Notes under the pieces: model-generated
What the model was told of the DNA's origin: nothing
What the model saw: the letters and a program-made list of their open reading frames with translations, nothing else
Databases searched by the model: none
DNA from: Pseudomonas sp. p1(2021b)
GTDB taxonomy: Bacteria > Pseudomonadota > Gammaproteobacteria > Pseudomonadales > Pseudomonadaceae
Assembly: GCF_020151015.1 (NCBI RefSeq)
Contig: NZ_CP083746.1
Location: forward strand, 4,059,001 to 4,123,000
Reading direction: 5' to 3'
Length of the DNA stretch: 64,000 nt
Position numbers and translations under genes: made by a program
Shown: in pieces, positions 27,485-38,287 of the stretch
How the letters are laid out: every line of letters starts with the position of its first letter
Position numbering within the stretch: position 1 is the stretch's first letter

Positions 27485-28891
27485 ATAGAGCGCATAGGCG
27501 GCCAGGCCGGCCCCGGCCAGCACCGCCGCGAAGATCAGCTTCTCCCATCGGGTGAACAGCGCCTGCCCCTGCTCATGCTTGGCCCGGGCGAACAGGATCA
27601 CCCCGGGCGCATACAGCAGCGCCGACAGCAGCAGGTACTTGAGCCCCCCGGCGTACAACAGCCAGACGGCATAGAGCAACGCGACCATGGCCACCAGCAG
27701 GTCTTTGCGTCGCAGCCCTTCCTGCCCGGCATAGCCCTCTGCGCGCAGCGCCAGCAGCACCGCATAGGCCGCCGACCAGAAGTACGGCACCAGGATCATC
27801 GAGGAGGCCAGGTAGATGAGGCTGGTGTAGGTGCCAGCCGAAAACAGGGTGATCAGCAGGAAGCCCTGGATCATGCAGTTGGTCAACCACAGCGCATTGG
27901 CCGGTACATGATTGGCGTTCTCCCGCGCCAGAAAACGCGGCATGGTCTTGTCCCTGGCTGTGGCGAAGAGGATCTCGGCGCACAGCAATGCCCACGACAG
28001 CAGTGCCCCGAGCAACGACACCGCCAGCCCGACGCTGATCAGCAACGCGCCCCAGGGCCCGACGATGTGCTCGAGCACCGATGCCAGCGACGGGTTCTGC
28101 AGGTTGGCCAGCTCAGGCTGGGTCATCACCCCCAGCGACAGCACGTTGACCAGCACCAGCAGGGCCAGCACCCCGAGGAACCCGATCACCGTGGCCTTGC
28201 CCACGTCCGAACGATGCAGGGCCCGGCCGGAATAGACGCTGGCGCCCTCGATGCCGATGAACACGAACACGGTCACCAGCATCATGTTGCGCACCTGCTC
28301 CAGCACGCTGCCGAACTTCGGGTTGCCCAGGCCCCAGATATCGCGGGTGAAGATATCGGCACGGAACGCGAAGGCTGCGATGACGATGAACATCAGCAGC
28401 GGCACCACCTTGGCGATGGTGGTCACCTGGTTGATGAACGCTGCCTCCTTGATGCCGCGCAGCACCAGGAAATGCACCGCCCACAGCAGCAGCGAGGCGC
28501 AGCCGATGGCCACGGGCGTATTGCCCTCGCCGAACACCGGGTAATAGAAGCCTAGGGTGCTGAACAGCAGCACGAAATAGCCGACGTTGCCCAGCCAGGC
28601 GCTGATCCAGTAGCCCCAGGCCGAGGAGAAGCCCATGTAGTCACCGAAACCGGCCTTGGCATAGGCATATACCCCGGAGTCGAGTTCAGGCTTGCGGTTG
28701 GCCAGGGTCTGGAACACGAATGCCAGCGCCAGCATGCCCACCGCGGTGATGCCCCAACCGATCAGCACCGCCCCGACATCGGCCCGCGCCGCCATGTTCT
28801 GCGGCAACGAAAAGATACCGCCGCCGATCATCGAGCCGACCACCAGTGCGATCAACGCACCCAGGCGCAGCTTTTGTCCCGGTTCGCTCAT
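27464..28891 (-). CDS. ArcD-type basic amino acid antiporter, second copy
   Basis: 475-residue APC-superfamily transporter of the basic amino acid/arginine-ornithine antiporter family. The N-terminal consensus GSMIGGGIFSLPQNMAA and about 12-13 membrane helices are visible. It is nearly collinear with the 475-residue ArcD encoded divergently at 29331-30758. It lies outside the arcDABC operon and has no Anr-like box in its own upstream region, so it may serve aerobic arginine/ornithine or lysine exchange. It ends convergently into DUF454. Confidence 0.88.
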   Translation of the reverse strand: MSEPGQKLRLGALIALVVGSMIGGGIFSLPQNMAARADVGAVLIGWGITAVGMLALAFVFQTLANRKPELDSGVYAYAKAGFGDYMGFSSAWGYWISAWLGNVGYFVLLFSTLGFYYPVFGEGNTPVAIGCASLLLWAVHFLVLRGIKEAAFINQVTTIAKVVPLLMFIVIAAFAFRADIFTRDIWGLGNPKFGSVLEQVRNMMLVTVFVFIGIEGASVYSGRALHRSDVGKATVIGFLGVLALLVLVNVLSLGVMTQPELANLQNPSLASVLEHIVGPWGALLISVGLAVSLLGALLSWALLCAEILFATARDKTMPRFLARENANHVPANALWLTNCMIQGFLLITLFSAGTYTSLIYLASSMILVPYFWSAAYAVLLALRAEGYAGQEGLRRKDLLVAMVALLYAVWLLYAGGLKYLLLSALLYAPGVILFARAKHEQGQALFTRWEKLIFAAVLAGAGLAAYALYSGVLSL

Positions 28892-29330
28892 GAGGTCCGC
28901 TCCCTGGTCCGTTGCAATATCCGTGAAACAACCCGTGCGCTCAATATGAAAAACGAAACGTGTCCATAGTAGCCCAGGCGATCAGGACGGGAACTTTCAT
29001 AACCCAGCATTCTAGGTGTCGAGCCGATATACCCTATAGGTCCATGCATCATGCCAATCCACCTTGCATTTAATAAGGAATATTCAGGAGAACTTGCAGA
29101 TTAGCCAAAAGCGGCTAACGTCTATGCTCGCAGGCTAAACAGAGTGTTTGCTCTAGATGGACAGGGAGGTGCCAGCGCGCAAGGCCTGCAGCCGGGAAAT
29201 CGGTACTCCCCAGGAAACGTGTGAAGGAATTTTCCTACTTCACATCACCATGAAGCTGACTTAGGTCAGCGAATGGCAAAGGCGTCGGACTTAATCTGAA
29301 GTCAACGTTCTCCTGGCATGGAGTTGTCAA
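28892..29330. promoter_or_regulatory. Divergent arcD/arcD intergenic control region
   Basis: 439 nt without a credible gene. It is AT-richer than the flanks and must hold promoters in both directions. Visible parts include a 25-nt imperfect palindrome with 7-nt arms TGTGAAG / CTTCACA (29220-29244) and the Anr-type box at 29256-29269. I see no clear box for the leftward gene. Confidence 0.7.
29256..29297 (+). promoter_or_regulatory. Anr-type promoter of arcDABC
   Basis: CTGAC-TTAG-GTCAG (29256-29269) is a symmetric Anr/Fnr-like box, close to the TTGAC-N4-ATCAG box of the P. aeruginosa arc promoter. A -10-like TAATCT lies at 29292-29297. With the box centred at 29262.5, a start near 29304 places it at -41.5, the class II geometry Anr uses. 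Low oxygen should therefore induce arcDABC. Confidence 0.75.
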
Positions 29331-30758
29331 ATGTCTGATTCTCCCGGAAAACTCAAACTGGGTGCGCTCGTTGCACTTGTCGTCGGCTCGATGATTGGCG
29401 GCGGTATCTTTTCATTACCGCAAAACATGGCGGCCAGCGCCGGCGTCGGCGCCGTGCTGATCGGCTGGGCCATCACCGCCGTGGGTATGTTGACCCTGGC
29501 ATTCGTGTTCCAGACCCTGGCCAACCGCAAGCCCGACCTCGACGGTGGGGTGTATGCCTATGCCAAAGCCGGTTTCGGTGACTACATGGGCTTCTCCTCG
29601 GCCTGGGGCTACTGGATCAGCGCCTGGCTGGGCAACGTCGGCTACTTCGTGCTGTTGTTCAGCACGCTGGGCTATTTCTTCCCGATCTTCGGCGAAGGCA
29701 ATACCCCGGCCGCCGTGATCGGCGCCTCCATCCTGCTGTGGGCGGTGCATTTCCTGGTGCTGCGCGGCATCAAGGAAGCGGCGTTCATCAACCTGGTCAC
29801 CACGGTGGCCAAGGTGGTGCCGCTGGCGCTGTTCGCCCTGATCTGCCTGTTCGCCTTCAAGCTCGACATCTTCACCGCCGACATCTGGGGCCAAGGCTCG
29901 CCCGACCTTGGCAGTGTGATGGACCAGGTGCGCAACATGATGCTGGTCACTGTCTGGGTATTCATCGGCATCGAGGGCGCGAGCATCTTCTCCTCGCGGG
30001 CGGAAAAACGCGCCGACGTGGGCAAGGCCACGGTCATCGGCTTCATCACCGTGCTGCTGTTCCTGGTACTGGTGAACGTGCTGTCGCTGGGCGTGATGAC
30101 CCAGCCGGAGCTGGCCAAGCTGCAGAACCCGTCGATGGCCGCCGTGCTGGAACATGTGGTCGGTCACTGGGGGGCAGTGCTGATCAGCGTCGGCCTGATC
30201 ATCTCGCTGCTCGGTGCCCTGCTGTCGTGGGTACTGCTGTGCGCCGAGATCATGTTCGCCGCAGCCAAAGACCACACCATGCCGGAGTTCCTGCGCCGCG
30301 AGAACGCCAACCATGTGCCGGCCAACGCCCTGTGGCTGACCAACGCCATGGTGCAGATCTTCCTGGTCATCACCTTGTTCTCCAACAGCACCTACCTGTC
30401 GCTGATCTACCTCGCCACCTCGATGATCCTGGTGCCCTACCTGTGGTCGGCGGCCTACGCGGTACTGCTGGCAGTGCGCAGCGAGACCTACGAGCAGGCC
30501 CTGGCCGAACGCAAGAAGGACCTGGTCATCGGTGGCATCGCCCTGCTGTACGCCATCTGGCTGCTGTACGCCGGCGGCGTGAAGTACCTGCTGCTCTCGG
30601 CCCTGCTCTATGCCCCCGGCGCGATCCTGTTCGCCAAGGCCAAGCGCGAGGTGGGCCAACCCATCTTCACCAGCGTGGAAAAACTGATCTTCGCAGCCGT
30701 CGTGGTTGGCGCCCTGGTGGCGGCCTACGGCCTGTACGACGGTTTCCTGACCCTTTGA
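29331..30758 (+). CDS. arcD: Arginine:ornithine antiporter
   Basis: Brings in arginine and exports ornithine without net energy cost, feeding the arginine deiminase pathway. 475 residues, APC superfamily, with GSMIGGGIFSLPQNMAAS near the N-terminus and about 12-13 membrane helices. First gene of arcDABC, 32 nt before arcA, under the Anr-type promoter. A highly similar divergent paralogue lies at 27464-28891. Confidence 0.94.
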   Translation: MSDSPGKLKLGALVALVVGSMIGGGIFSLPQNMAASAGVGAVLIGWAITAVGMLTLAFVFQTLANRKPDLDGGVYAYAKAGFGDYMGFSSAWGYWISAWLGNVGYFVLLFSTLGYFFPIFGEGNTPAAVIGASILLWAVHFLVLRGIKEAAFINLVTTVAKVVPLALFALICLFAFKLDIFTADIWGQGSPDLGSVMDQVRNMMLVTVWVFIGIEGASIFSSRAEKRADVGKATVIGFITVLLFLVLVNVLSLGVMTQPELAKLQNPSMAAVLEHVVGHWGAVLISVGLIISLLGALLSWVLLCAEIMFAAAKDHTMPEFLRRENANHVPANALWLTNAMVQIFLVITLFSNSTYLSLIYLATSMILVPYLWSAAYAVLLAVRSETYEQALAERKKDLVIGGIALLYAIWLLYAGGVKYLLLSALLYAPGAILFAKAKREVGQPIFTSVEKLIFAAVVVGALVAAYGLYDGFLTL

Positions 30759-30790
30759 ATCACGTCTTCGCATTCTTGGAGGAATGAACC

Positions 30791-32044
30791 ATGTCCACGG
30801 AAAAACAGAAGTACGGTGTCCACTCCGAAGCAGGCAAGCTGCGCAAGGTGATGGTCTGCGCCCCGGGACTGGCGCACAAGCGCCTGACCCCAAGCAACTG
30901 CGACGAGCTGCTGTTCGACGATGTGATCTGGGTCGACCAGGCCAAGCGCGACCACTTCGACTTCGTCACCAAGATGCGCGAGCGTGGCGTGGATGTGCTG
31001 GAAATGCATAACCTGCTCACCGACATCGTGCAGAACCCCGAGGCCCTGAAGTGGATCCTCGACCGCAAGATCACCCCCGACACCGTCGGGGTGGGCCTGA
31101 CCAACGAAGTGCGCAGCTGGCTGGAAGGCCAGGAGCCACGTCACCTGGCCGAGTTCCTGATCGGCGGCGTGGCCGGCCAGGACCTGCCGGAGAGCGAAGG
31201 CGCCAGCGTGGTCAAGATGTACAACGACTACCTGGGCCACTCCAGCTTCATCCTGCCGCCGCTGCCCAACACCCAGTTCACCCGCGACACCACCTGCTGG
31301 ATCTATGGCGGCGTGACCCTCAACCCGATGTACTGGCCGGCGCGACGCCAGGAAACCCTGCTGACCACCGCCATCTACAAGTTCCACCCCGAGTTCACCA
31401 AGGCCGACTTCCAGGTCTGGTACGGCGACCCGGACCAGGAGCACGGCCAGGCCACCCTCGAAGGCGGCGACGTCATGCCGATCGGCAAGGGCATCGTGCT
31501 GATCGGCATGGGTGAGCGCACCTCGCGCCAGGCCATCGGCCAACTGGCACAGAACCTCTTCGCCAAGGGTGCAGTGGAGAAAGTGATCGTCGCCGGGCTG
31601 CCGAAGTCCCGTGCGGCCATGCACCTGGACACTGTGTTCAGCTTCTGCGACCGCGACCTGGTCACGGTCTTCCCGGAAGTGGTGCGCGAGATCGTGCCGT
31701 TCATCATCCGCCCGGACGAAAGCAAGCCCTACGGCATGGACGTACGCCGCGAGAACAAGTCGTTCATCGAGGTGGTCGGCGAGCAGCTGGGCGTCAAGCT
31801 GCGCGTGGTCGAAACCGGCGGCAACAGCTTCGCCGCCGAGCGCGAGCAATGGGATGACGGTAACAACGTGGTGGCGCTGGAGCCAGGCGTGGTCATCGGC
31901 TACGACCGCAACACCTACACCAATACCTTGCTGCGCAAGGCCGGGATCGAGGTCATCACCATCAGTGCCGGCGAACTGGGCCGGGGCCGTGGCGGCGGCC
32001 ACTGCATGACCTGCCCGATCGTGCGCGACCCCATCGACTACTAA
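30791..32044 (+). CDS. arcA: Arginine deiminase
   Basis: Hydrolyses arginine to citrulline and ammonia. 417 residues of the guanidine-modifying fold. The nucleophile is C405 in [14 protein letters not shown] near the C-terminus, with the preceding H-containing loop [26 protein letters not shown]-type Shine-Dalgarno lies directly upstream. Second gene of arcDABC. A 10-bp intercistronic stem follows it. Confidence 0.97.
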   Translation: MSTEKQKYGVHSEAGKLRKVMVCAPGLAHKRLTPSNCDELLFDDVIWVDQAKRDHFDFVTKMRERGVDVLEMHNLLTDIVQNPEALKWILDRKITPDTVGVGLTNEVRSWLEGQEPRHLAEFLIGGVAGQDLPESEGASVVKMYNDYLGHSSFILPPLPNTQFTRDTTCWIYGGVTLNPMYWPARRQETLLTTAIYKFHPEFTKADFQVWYGDPDQEHGQATLEGGDVMPIGKGIVLIGMGERTSRQAIGQLAQNLFAKGAVEKVIVAGLPKSRAAMHLDTVFSFCDRDLVTVFPEVVREIVPFIIRPDESKPYGMDVRRENKSFIEVVGEQLGVKLRVVETGGNSFAAEREQWDDGNNVVALEPGVVIGYDRNTYTNTLLRKAGIEVITISAGELGRGRGGGHCMTCPIVRDPIDY

Positions 32045-32051
32045 GCCATCC

Positions 32052-32081
32052 CCCGGCTGCCCCCACAAGGTGGCAGCCGGG
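32052..32081 (+). other. Intercistronic stem-loop between arcA and arcB
   Basis: CCCGGCTGCC pairs with GGCAGCCGGG across a 10-nt loop, 8 nt after the arcA stop. No T-run follows. In the P. aeruginosa arc operon the message is processed between genes and hairpins shield the fragments, so this is likely a stabilising 3' end for arcDA. Confidence 0.75.
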
Positions 32082-32108
32082 CCGACCCCGAATCCAAGGA
32101 GAACCGTC

Positions 32109-33119
32109 ATGGCGTTCAATATCCACAACCGCAACCTGCTCAGCCTCGAACACCACACTACCCGCGAGCTGAAGTACCTGCTGGACCTGTCCCGCGATCT
32201 CAAGCGCGCCAAGTACACCGGCACCGAGCAGCAGCACCTCAAGGGCAACAACATCGCCCTGATCTTCGAGAAGACCTCGACCCGCACCCGCTGCGCCTTC
32301 GAAGTCGCCGCCTATGACCAGGGCGCCAACGTCACCTACATCGACCCCAACTCCTCGCAGATCGGCCACAAGGAAAGCATGAAGGACACCGCCCGGGTGC
32401 TCGGGCGCATGTACGATGCCATCGAATACCGTGGTTTCAAGCAAGAGATCGTCGAGGAATTGGCCAAGTTCGCCGGCGTTCCGGTGTTCAACGGCCTGAC
32501 TGACGAGTACCACCCGACCCAGATGATCGCCGACGTGCTGACCATGCGCGAGCACAGCGACAAGCCGCTGCACGACATCAGCTACGCCTACCTGGGCGAT
32601 GCCCGCAACAACATGGGCAACTCCCTGTTGCTGATCGGCGCCAAGCTCGGCATGGATGTGCGCATTGCCGCACCCCGGGAGCTGTGGCCCCATGACGACC
32701 TGGTACAACGCTGCAAGCAATACGCCGAGGAAAGCGGCGCGCGCATCACCCTCACCGAAGACCCGAAAGCCGCGGTCGCTGGCGTGGACTTCGTCCACAC
32801 CGACGTGTGGGTCTCGATGGGCGAGCCGGTCGAAGCCTGGGGCGAACGCATCAAACTGCTGCTGCCCTACCAGGTGAATAAAGAACTGATGAAGGCCACC
32901 GGCAACCCGCGCACCAAGTTCATGCACTGCCTGCCGGCGTTCCATAACTCCGAGACCAAGGTCGGCAAGCAGATCGCCGAACAGTACCCGCACCTGGCCA
33001 ACGGCATCGAAGTCACCGATGACGTGTTCGAGTCGCCGGCCTGCATCGCCTTCGAGCAGGCGGAGAACCGCATGCACACCATCAAGGCGATCCTGGTGTC
33101 GACCCTGGCTGACCTTTGA
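32109..33119 (+). CDS. arcB: Ornithine carbamoyltransferase, catabolic
   Basis: Phosphorolyses citrulline to ornithine and carbamoyl phosphate. 336 residues: carbamoyl-phosphate loop [12 protein letters not shown] in the N-terminal domain, [11 protein letters not shown], and the C-terminal HCLPAFHN. Length and operon position indicate the catabolic ArcB rather than ArgF. The start at 32109 follows AAGGAGAACC; an upstream in-frame ATG at 32070 falls inside the stem-loop. A REP pair separates it from arcC. Confidence 0.96.
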   Translation: MAFNIHNRNLLSLEHHTTRELKYLLDLSRDLKRAKYTGTEQQHLKGNNIALIFEKTSTRTRCAFEVAAYDQGANVTYIDPNSSQIGHKESMKDTARVLGRMYDAIEYRGFKQEIVEELAKFAGVPVFNGLTDEYHPTQMIADVLTMREHSDKPLHDISYAYLGDARNNMGNSLLLIGAKLGMDVRIAAPRELWPHDDLVQRCKQYAEESGARITLTEDPKAAVAGVDFVHTDVWVSMGEPVEAWGERIKLLLPYQVNKELMKATGNPRTKFMHCLPAFHNSETKVGKQIAEQYPHLANGIEVTDDVFESPACIAFEQAENRMHTIKAILVSTLADL

Positions 33120-33129
33120 CGGCCCCCCT

Positions 33130-33225
33130 CCTTGTAGGAGCGGGCTTGCCCCACGATCGCGCCCGACCAGGAAACCGTGTTGAACCTGCTGTCGCTATCG
33201 CGGGACAAGCCCGCTCCCACAAAGG
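33130..33225. repeat. REPIN inside the arc operon (between arcB and arcC)
   Basis: Two opposed REPs of the GCGGGCTTG type: TTGTAGGAGCGGGCTTGCCC from 33132 and its counterpart CGGGACAAGCCCGCTCCCAC ending at 33220. About 50 nt lie between them. Confidence 0.88.
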
Positions 33226-33264
33226 GGGCGGTGCCTTCTCCCTCTTCGCAAAAGGACATTTTCC

Positions 33265-34194
33265 ATGCGTATCGTTGTTGCTTTGGGCGGCAACGCCCTG
33301 CTGCGTCGCGGCGAGCCCATGACCGCCGACAACCAGCGCGCCAATATCCGTACCGCCACCGAGCAGATCGCCAAGATCCACCCGGGCAACGAACTGGTCA
33401 TCGCCCACGGCAACGGCCCGCAGGTCGGCCTGCTGTCGCTCCAGGGCCTGGCCTATAAACCCGACGAGGCCTACCCGCTGGACGTGCTCGGCGCCGAGAC
33501 CGAAGGCATGATCGGCTACATGATCGAACAGGAGCTGGGCAACCTGCTCGACTTCGAAGTGCCCTTCGCCACGCTGTTGACCCAGGTCGAAGTCGATGCC
33601 AACGACCCGGCCTTCAAGGACCCGACCAAGTTCATCGGCCCGGTCTACAGCAAAGAGGAGGCCGAGCGCCTGGCCAAGGAAAAGGGCTGGGTGGTCAAGG
33701 CCGATGGCGACAAGTACCGCCGCGTGGTCGCAAGCCCCAAGCCCAAGCGCATCTTCGAAATCCGCCCGATCAAGTGGCTGCTGGAAAAGAGCAGCATCGT
33801 GATCTGTGCCGGCGGCGGCGGCATTCCCACGATGTACGATGAAAACCGCAAGCTAAAGGGCATCGAGGCAGTGATCGACAAGGACCTGTGCTCGGCCCTG
33901 CTGGCCGAACAGCTGGAGGCGGACCTGCTGATCATCGCCACCGACGTCGACGCGGCCTACATCGACTGGGGCAAGCCCACGCAGAAGGCCATTGCCCAGG
34001 CCCACCCCGACGCCTTGGAAAAGCTCGGCTTCGCAGCCGGTTCCATGGGGCCGAAGGTGCAGGCCGCCTGCGACTTCGCCCGCCACACCGGCAAGGTGGC
34101 AGTGATCAGCTCGCTGGAAAACATCGAGGACATCGTCAAAGGCACCGCCGGCACCCGCGTGAGCACCGAAAAGCCGGGTATCAGCTACCGTTGA
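33265..34194 (+). CDS. arcC: Carbamate kinase
   Basis: Transfers phosphate from carbamoyl phosphate to ADP, the ATP-yielding step of arginine fermentation. 309 residues of the amino acid kinase fold, with [15 protein letters not shown] at the N-terminus, [11 protein letters not shown] and [11 protein letters not shown]. Last enzyme gene of arcDABC. A GC-rich stem-loop (34203-34224) follows, then the DUF5064-like gene. Confidence 0.96.
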   Translation: MRIVVALGGNALLRRGEPMTADNQRANIRTATEQIAKIHPGNELVIAHGNGPQVGLLSLQGLAYKPDEAYPLDVLGAETEGMIGYMIEQELGNLLDFEVPFATLLTQVEVDANDPAFKDPTKFIGPVYSKEEAERLAKEKGWVVKADGDKYRRVVASPKPKRIFEIRPIKWLLEKSSIVICAGGGGIPTMYDENRKLKGIEAVIDKDLCSALLAEQLEADLLIIATDVDAAYIDWGKPTQKAIAQAHPDALEKLGFAAGSMGPKVQAACDFARHTGKVAVISSLENIEDIVKGTAGTRVSTEKPGISYR

Positions 34195-34202
34195 ATGCAG
34201 TG

Positions 34203-34224
34203 GGCGGGCTCATCACAGCCCGCC
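34203..34224 (+). other. Stem-loop after arcC
   Basis: GGCGGGCT / AGCCCGCC with a 6-nt loop, 8 nt after the arcC stop. No T-run, so readthrough into the next gene is possible. Confidence 0.65.
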
Positions 34225-34249
34225 GTTCCACCTTCCAGAGGAGCCTGCC

Positions 34250-34618
34250 ATGGCCAAGTACGAGCCCGGACATGTACATATCGAGCGCACCGCGCTCAAC
34301 AAGAACGACCACAGCTACGACCTCAACATCGAATACGAAGCGGCCCAGGACCCCAAGGAAGGCAGAGGCATCCAGTTCCACATGCATGGCAGCATCGAGG
34401 GCAAGGCGGTCGACGAGAAATTCTTCCTGGCCAAGGACCAGGTCCTGCCGAGCTTTCTCATGCAGCTCAGCCGCAAGGCCCAGTCGCACCTGCCGCCGCC
34501 GAAGAAGTTCGAGAACCTCGGCTCGCCGCACAAGCTCTACGACTATATGTTCGAGGACATTCGCCAGAAGCTGGACGTGAAGTCGGGCGACCCGATCAAG
34601 CCTGAGCATTTGGAGTGA
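34250..34618 (+). CDS. Small conserved Pseudomonas protein (DUF5064-like)
   Basis: 122 residues, soluble, no signal peptide or membrane helix, rich in Lys and Asp/Glu. Begins MAKYEPGHVHIERTALN. I recognise it as a short protein often found after arcC in this group, but its function is unknown. AGAGGAGCC precedes the ATG. It is 55 nt downstream of arcC in the same direction and may be expressed with the arginine deiminase genes. A REP pair follows. Confidence 0.72.
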   Translation: MAKYEPGHVHIERTALNKNDHSYDLNIEYEAAQDPKEGRGIQFHMHGSIEGKAVDEKFFLAKDQVLPSFLMQLSRKAQSHLPPPKKFENLGSPHKLYDYMFEDIRQKLDVKSGDPIKPEHLE

Positions 34619-34631
34619 TTTGGGAAACCTG

Positions 34632-34733
34632 GGGCCGCTTTGCGACCCCTTCGCGGCACGCGGCCGCTCCTACAGAGGCGCGTACCCCCTTGTAGGAGCG
34701 GCCTCGTGCCGCGAAAGGGCCGCACAGCGGCCC
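34632..34733. repeat. REPIN between the arc region and the TyrR-like regulator
   Basis: Opposed REPs of the second subtype: TTCGCGGCACGCGGCCGCTC (34650-34669) and TGTAGGAGCGGCCTCGTGCC (34691-34710), flanked by GGGGCCGC and GCGGCCC arms. Confidence 0.88.
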
Positions 34734-34786
34734 GGGCGATGTTGAGGCATACTACCGCCCTCCCCCAGCCACAGCCCCATCGCCCC

Positions 34787-36295
<1,509 letters not shown>

Positions 36296-36379
36296 ATAGT
36301 GAAGAACTACGATGCGGCCAGGCTGTACCTCGTCCTGCCCATCTTCGCCGCCCTCTGATCGCGATGCGTGCCGCCCAAG

Positions 36380-36395
36380 CTGACAAAAATGTAAC
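36380..36395 (+). promoter_or_regulatory. CopR box and promoter of the copper-resistance operon
   Basis: CTGACA-N5-GTAAC matches the CopR site described for Pseudomonas (CTGACA-N5-GTAAT) at all but one defined base. A -10-like TAGGCT lies at 36429-36434, predicting a start near 36441. The copRS genes are not in the window. Confidence 0.75.
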
Positions 36396-36530
36396 CATCG
36401 CCTCAGGCAGCTGACAGCCGTCGCTGCCTAGGCTGACACCATGAGCGAGCTGTGGCGCAAAGCCCAGCCCGACAGCCTGACCGCGCCGATGGATCGCGCA
36501 GGCTCCATTGACTCATGGGACAGACACGGC

Positions 36531-38276
36531 ATGCATTGCAAAACCTCGAGGCGCACCTTCGTCAAGGGCCTGGCCGCAGGTGGCATCCTGGGCAGCCTGG
36601 GCCTATGGCGCAGCCCGGTCTGGGCGCTCACCAGCCCCGGGCAGCCCACGGTGCTGAGCGGTACCGAATTCGACCTGTTCATTGGCCAGACGCCAGTGAA
36701 CATCACCGGCGCCCCGCGCACGGCCATGACCATCAACGGCACCCTGCCCGGCCCACTGCTGCGCTGGCGTGAAGGCGACACGGTCACCCTGCGCGTGCGC
36801 AACCGACTGCAGGAAGACACCTCGATCCATTGGCACGGCATCATCCTGCCGGCCAACATGGACGGCGTACCGGGCCTGAGCTTTCATGGCATCGCGCCGG
36901 ACGGCCTGTACGAGTACCGCTTCCAGGTCAGGCAGAGCGGCACCTATTGGTACCACAGCCATTCCGGGCTGCAGGAGCAGGTGGGCGTGTACGGCCCGTT
37001 GGTGATCGACCCGAAGGAACCCGAGCCCTTCCAGTACGACCGCGACTATGTGGTGATGCTCAGCGACTGGACCGACGAGGACCCGGCTCGGGTCATGGCC
37101 AAGCTGAAGAAGCAGTCCGACTACTACAACTTCCACAAGCGCACCGTGGGCGACTTCATCAACGACGTGGGCGAGAAAGGCTGGTCGGCGACCCTGGCCG
37201 ATCGCAAGATGTGGGCCGAGATGAAGATGAGCCCCACGGACCTCGCCGACGTCAGTGGGTATACCTATACCTACCTGATGAACGGCCAGGCGCCGGACGG
37301 CAACTGGACCGCCCTCTTCCAGCCGGGCGAGAAGATCCGTCTGCGCTTTATCAACGGCTCGGCCATGAGCTACTTCGATGTCCGCATTCCGGGCCTGAAG
37401 ATGACCGTGGTCGCCGCCGACGGCCAGCCCGTCGAGCCGGTGAGCGTCGACGAGTTTCGCATCGCCGTCGCGGAAACCTACGATGTGCTCGTGGAGCCTG
37501 CTGCTGAGCAGGCCTACACGATCTTCGCCCAGTCCATGGACCGCACCGGTTATGCCCGCGGCACCCTGGCCGTGCAGCATGGCCTGAGCGCAGCGGTACC
37601 GGCGCTCGACCCACGCCCCCTTATCAGCATGGCCGACATGGGCATGGATCACAGCGCCATGGGCGGTATGGACCATGGCATGCAAGGCGACATGGCCGGC
37701 ATGGACCACAGCCAGATGGCGGGCATGAACCCTGGCGCCGCCGGTGGCCAGATGCAGCAGCACCCGGCCTCGGAAAACAACAGTCCGCTGGTCGACATGC
37801 AGACCATGACCCCTACGCCCAAGCTGGACGACCCGGGCATCGGCCTGCGCGACAACGGCCGCAAGGTCCTGACCTACGCCGACCTGCGCAGCACCTTCAT
37901 CGATCCGGACGGCCGCGAACCCGGCCGCACGGTCGAGCTGCACCTGACCGGCCACATGGAGAAGTTCTCCTGGTCATTCGACGGCATCAAGTTTTCCGAC
38001 GCCGAGCCGTTGCGCCTGAAATACGGCGAACGCCTGCGCATCACCCTGGTCAACGACACCATGATGACCCACCCCATCCACCTCCATGGCATGTGGAGCG
38101 ACCTCGAGGATGAGCACGGCAACTTCATGGTGCGCAAGCACACCATCGACATGCCCCCCGGCTCCAGGCGCAGCTATCGCGTCACTGCCGACGCGCTGGG
38201 CCGCTGGGCCTACCACTGCCATCTGCTGTTCCACATGGAAATGGGCATGTTCCGTGAAGTCCGTGTGGACGAATGA
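36531..38276 (+). CDS. copA: Periplasmic multicopper oxidase, copper resistance
   Basis: 581 residues with a Tat signal (SRRTFVK at 6-12, cleavage near VWA-LTS). Multicopper-oxidase sites: HWHG (100-103), WYHSHSG, HPIHLHG (514-520) and [10 protein letters not shown] (562-571). A Met/His-rich insert (MDHSAM, MDHGMQ, MDHSQM) near residues 360-400 is typical of CopA and binds copper. It oxidises and sequesters Cu(I) in the periplasm. An in-frame ATG at 36441 would add 30 residues ahead of the Tat signal and coincides with the predicted transcription start, so 36531 is preferred. The stop overlaps an ATG for copB. Confidence 0.93.
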   Translation: MHCKTSRRTFVKGLAAGGILGSLGLWRSPVWALTSPGQPTVLSGTEFDLFIGQTPVNITGAPRTAMTINGTLPGPLLRWREGDTVTLRVRNRLQEDTSIHWHGIILPANMDGVPGLSFHGIAPDGLYEYRFQVRQSGTYWYHSHSGLQEQVGVYGPLVIDPKEPEPFQYDRDYVVMLSDWTDEDPARVMAKLKKQSDYYNFHKRTVGDFINDVGEKGWSATLADRKMWAEMKMSPTDLADVSGYTYTYLMNGQAPDGNWTALFQPGEKIRLRFINGSAMSYFDVRIPGLKMTVVAADGQPVEPVSVDEFRIAVAETYDVLVEPAAEQAYTIFAQSMDRTGYARGTLAVQHGLSAAVPALDPRPLISMADMGMDHSAMGGMDHGMQGDMAGMDHSQMAGMNPGAAGGQMQQHPASENNSPLVDMQTMTPTPKLDDPGIGLRDNGRKVLTYADLRSTFIDPDGREPGRTVELHLTGHMEKFSWSFDGIKFSDAEPLRLKYGERLRITLVNDTMMTHPIHLHGMWSDLEDEHGNFMVRKHTIDMPPGSRRSYRVTADALGRWAYHCHLLFHMEMGMFREVRVDE

Positions 38277-38287
38277 GAAGAGCCACG

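Noticed and set aside
30725..32287. 520-codon open frame antisense to arcA
   Set aside because: Shadow frame without recognisable domain; spans the arcD-arcA-arcB junctions of a clear operon.
34623..34786. Upstream extension of the TyrR-like regulator from ATG 34640
   Set aside because: The extension would be translated from the REPIN; the family starts at MRIHVSF (34787).
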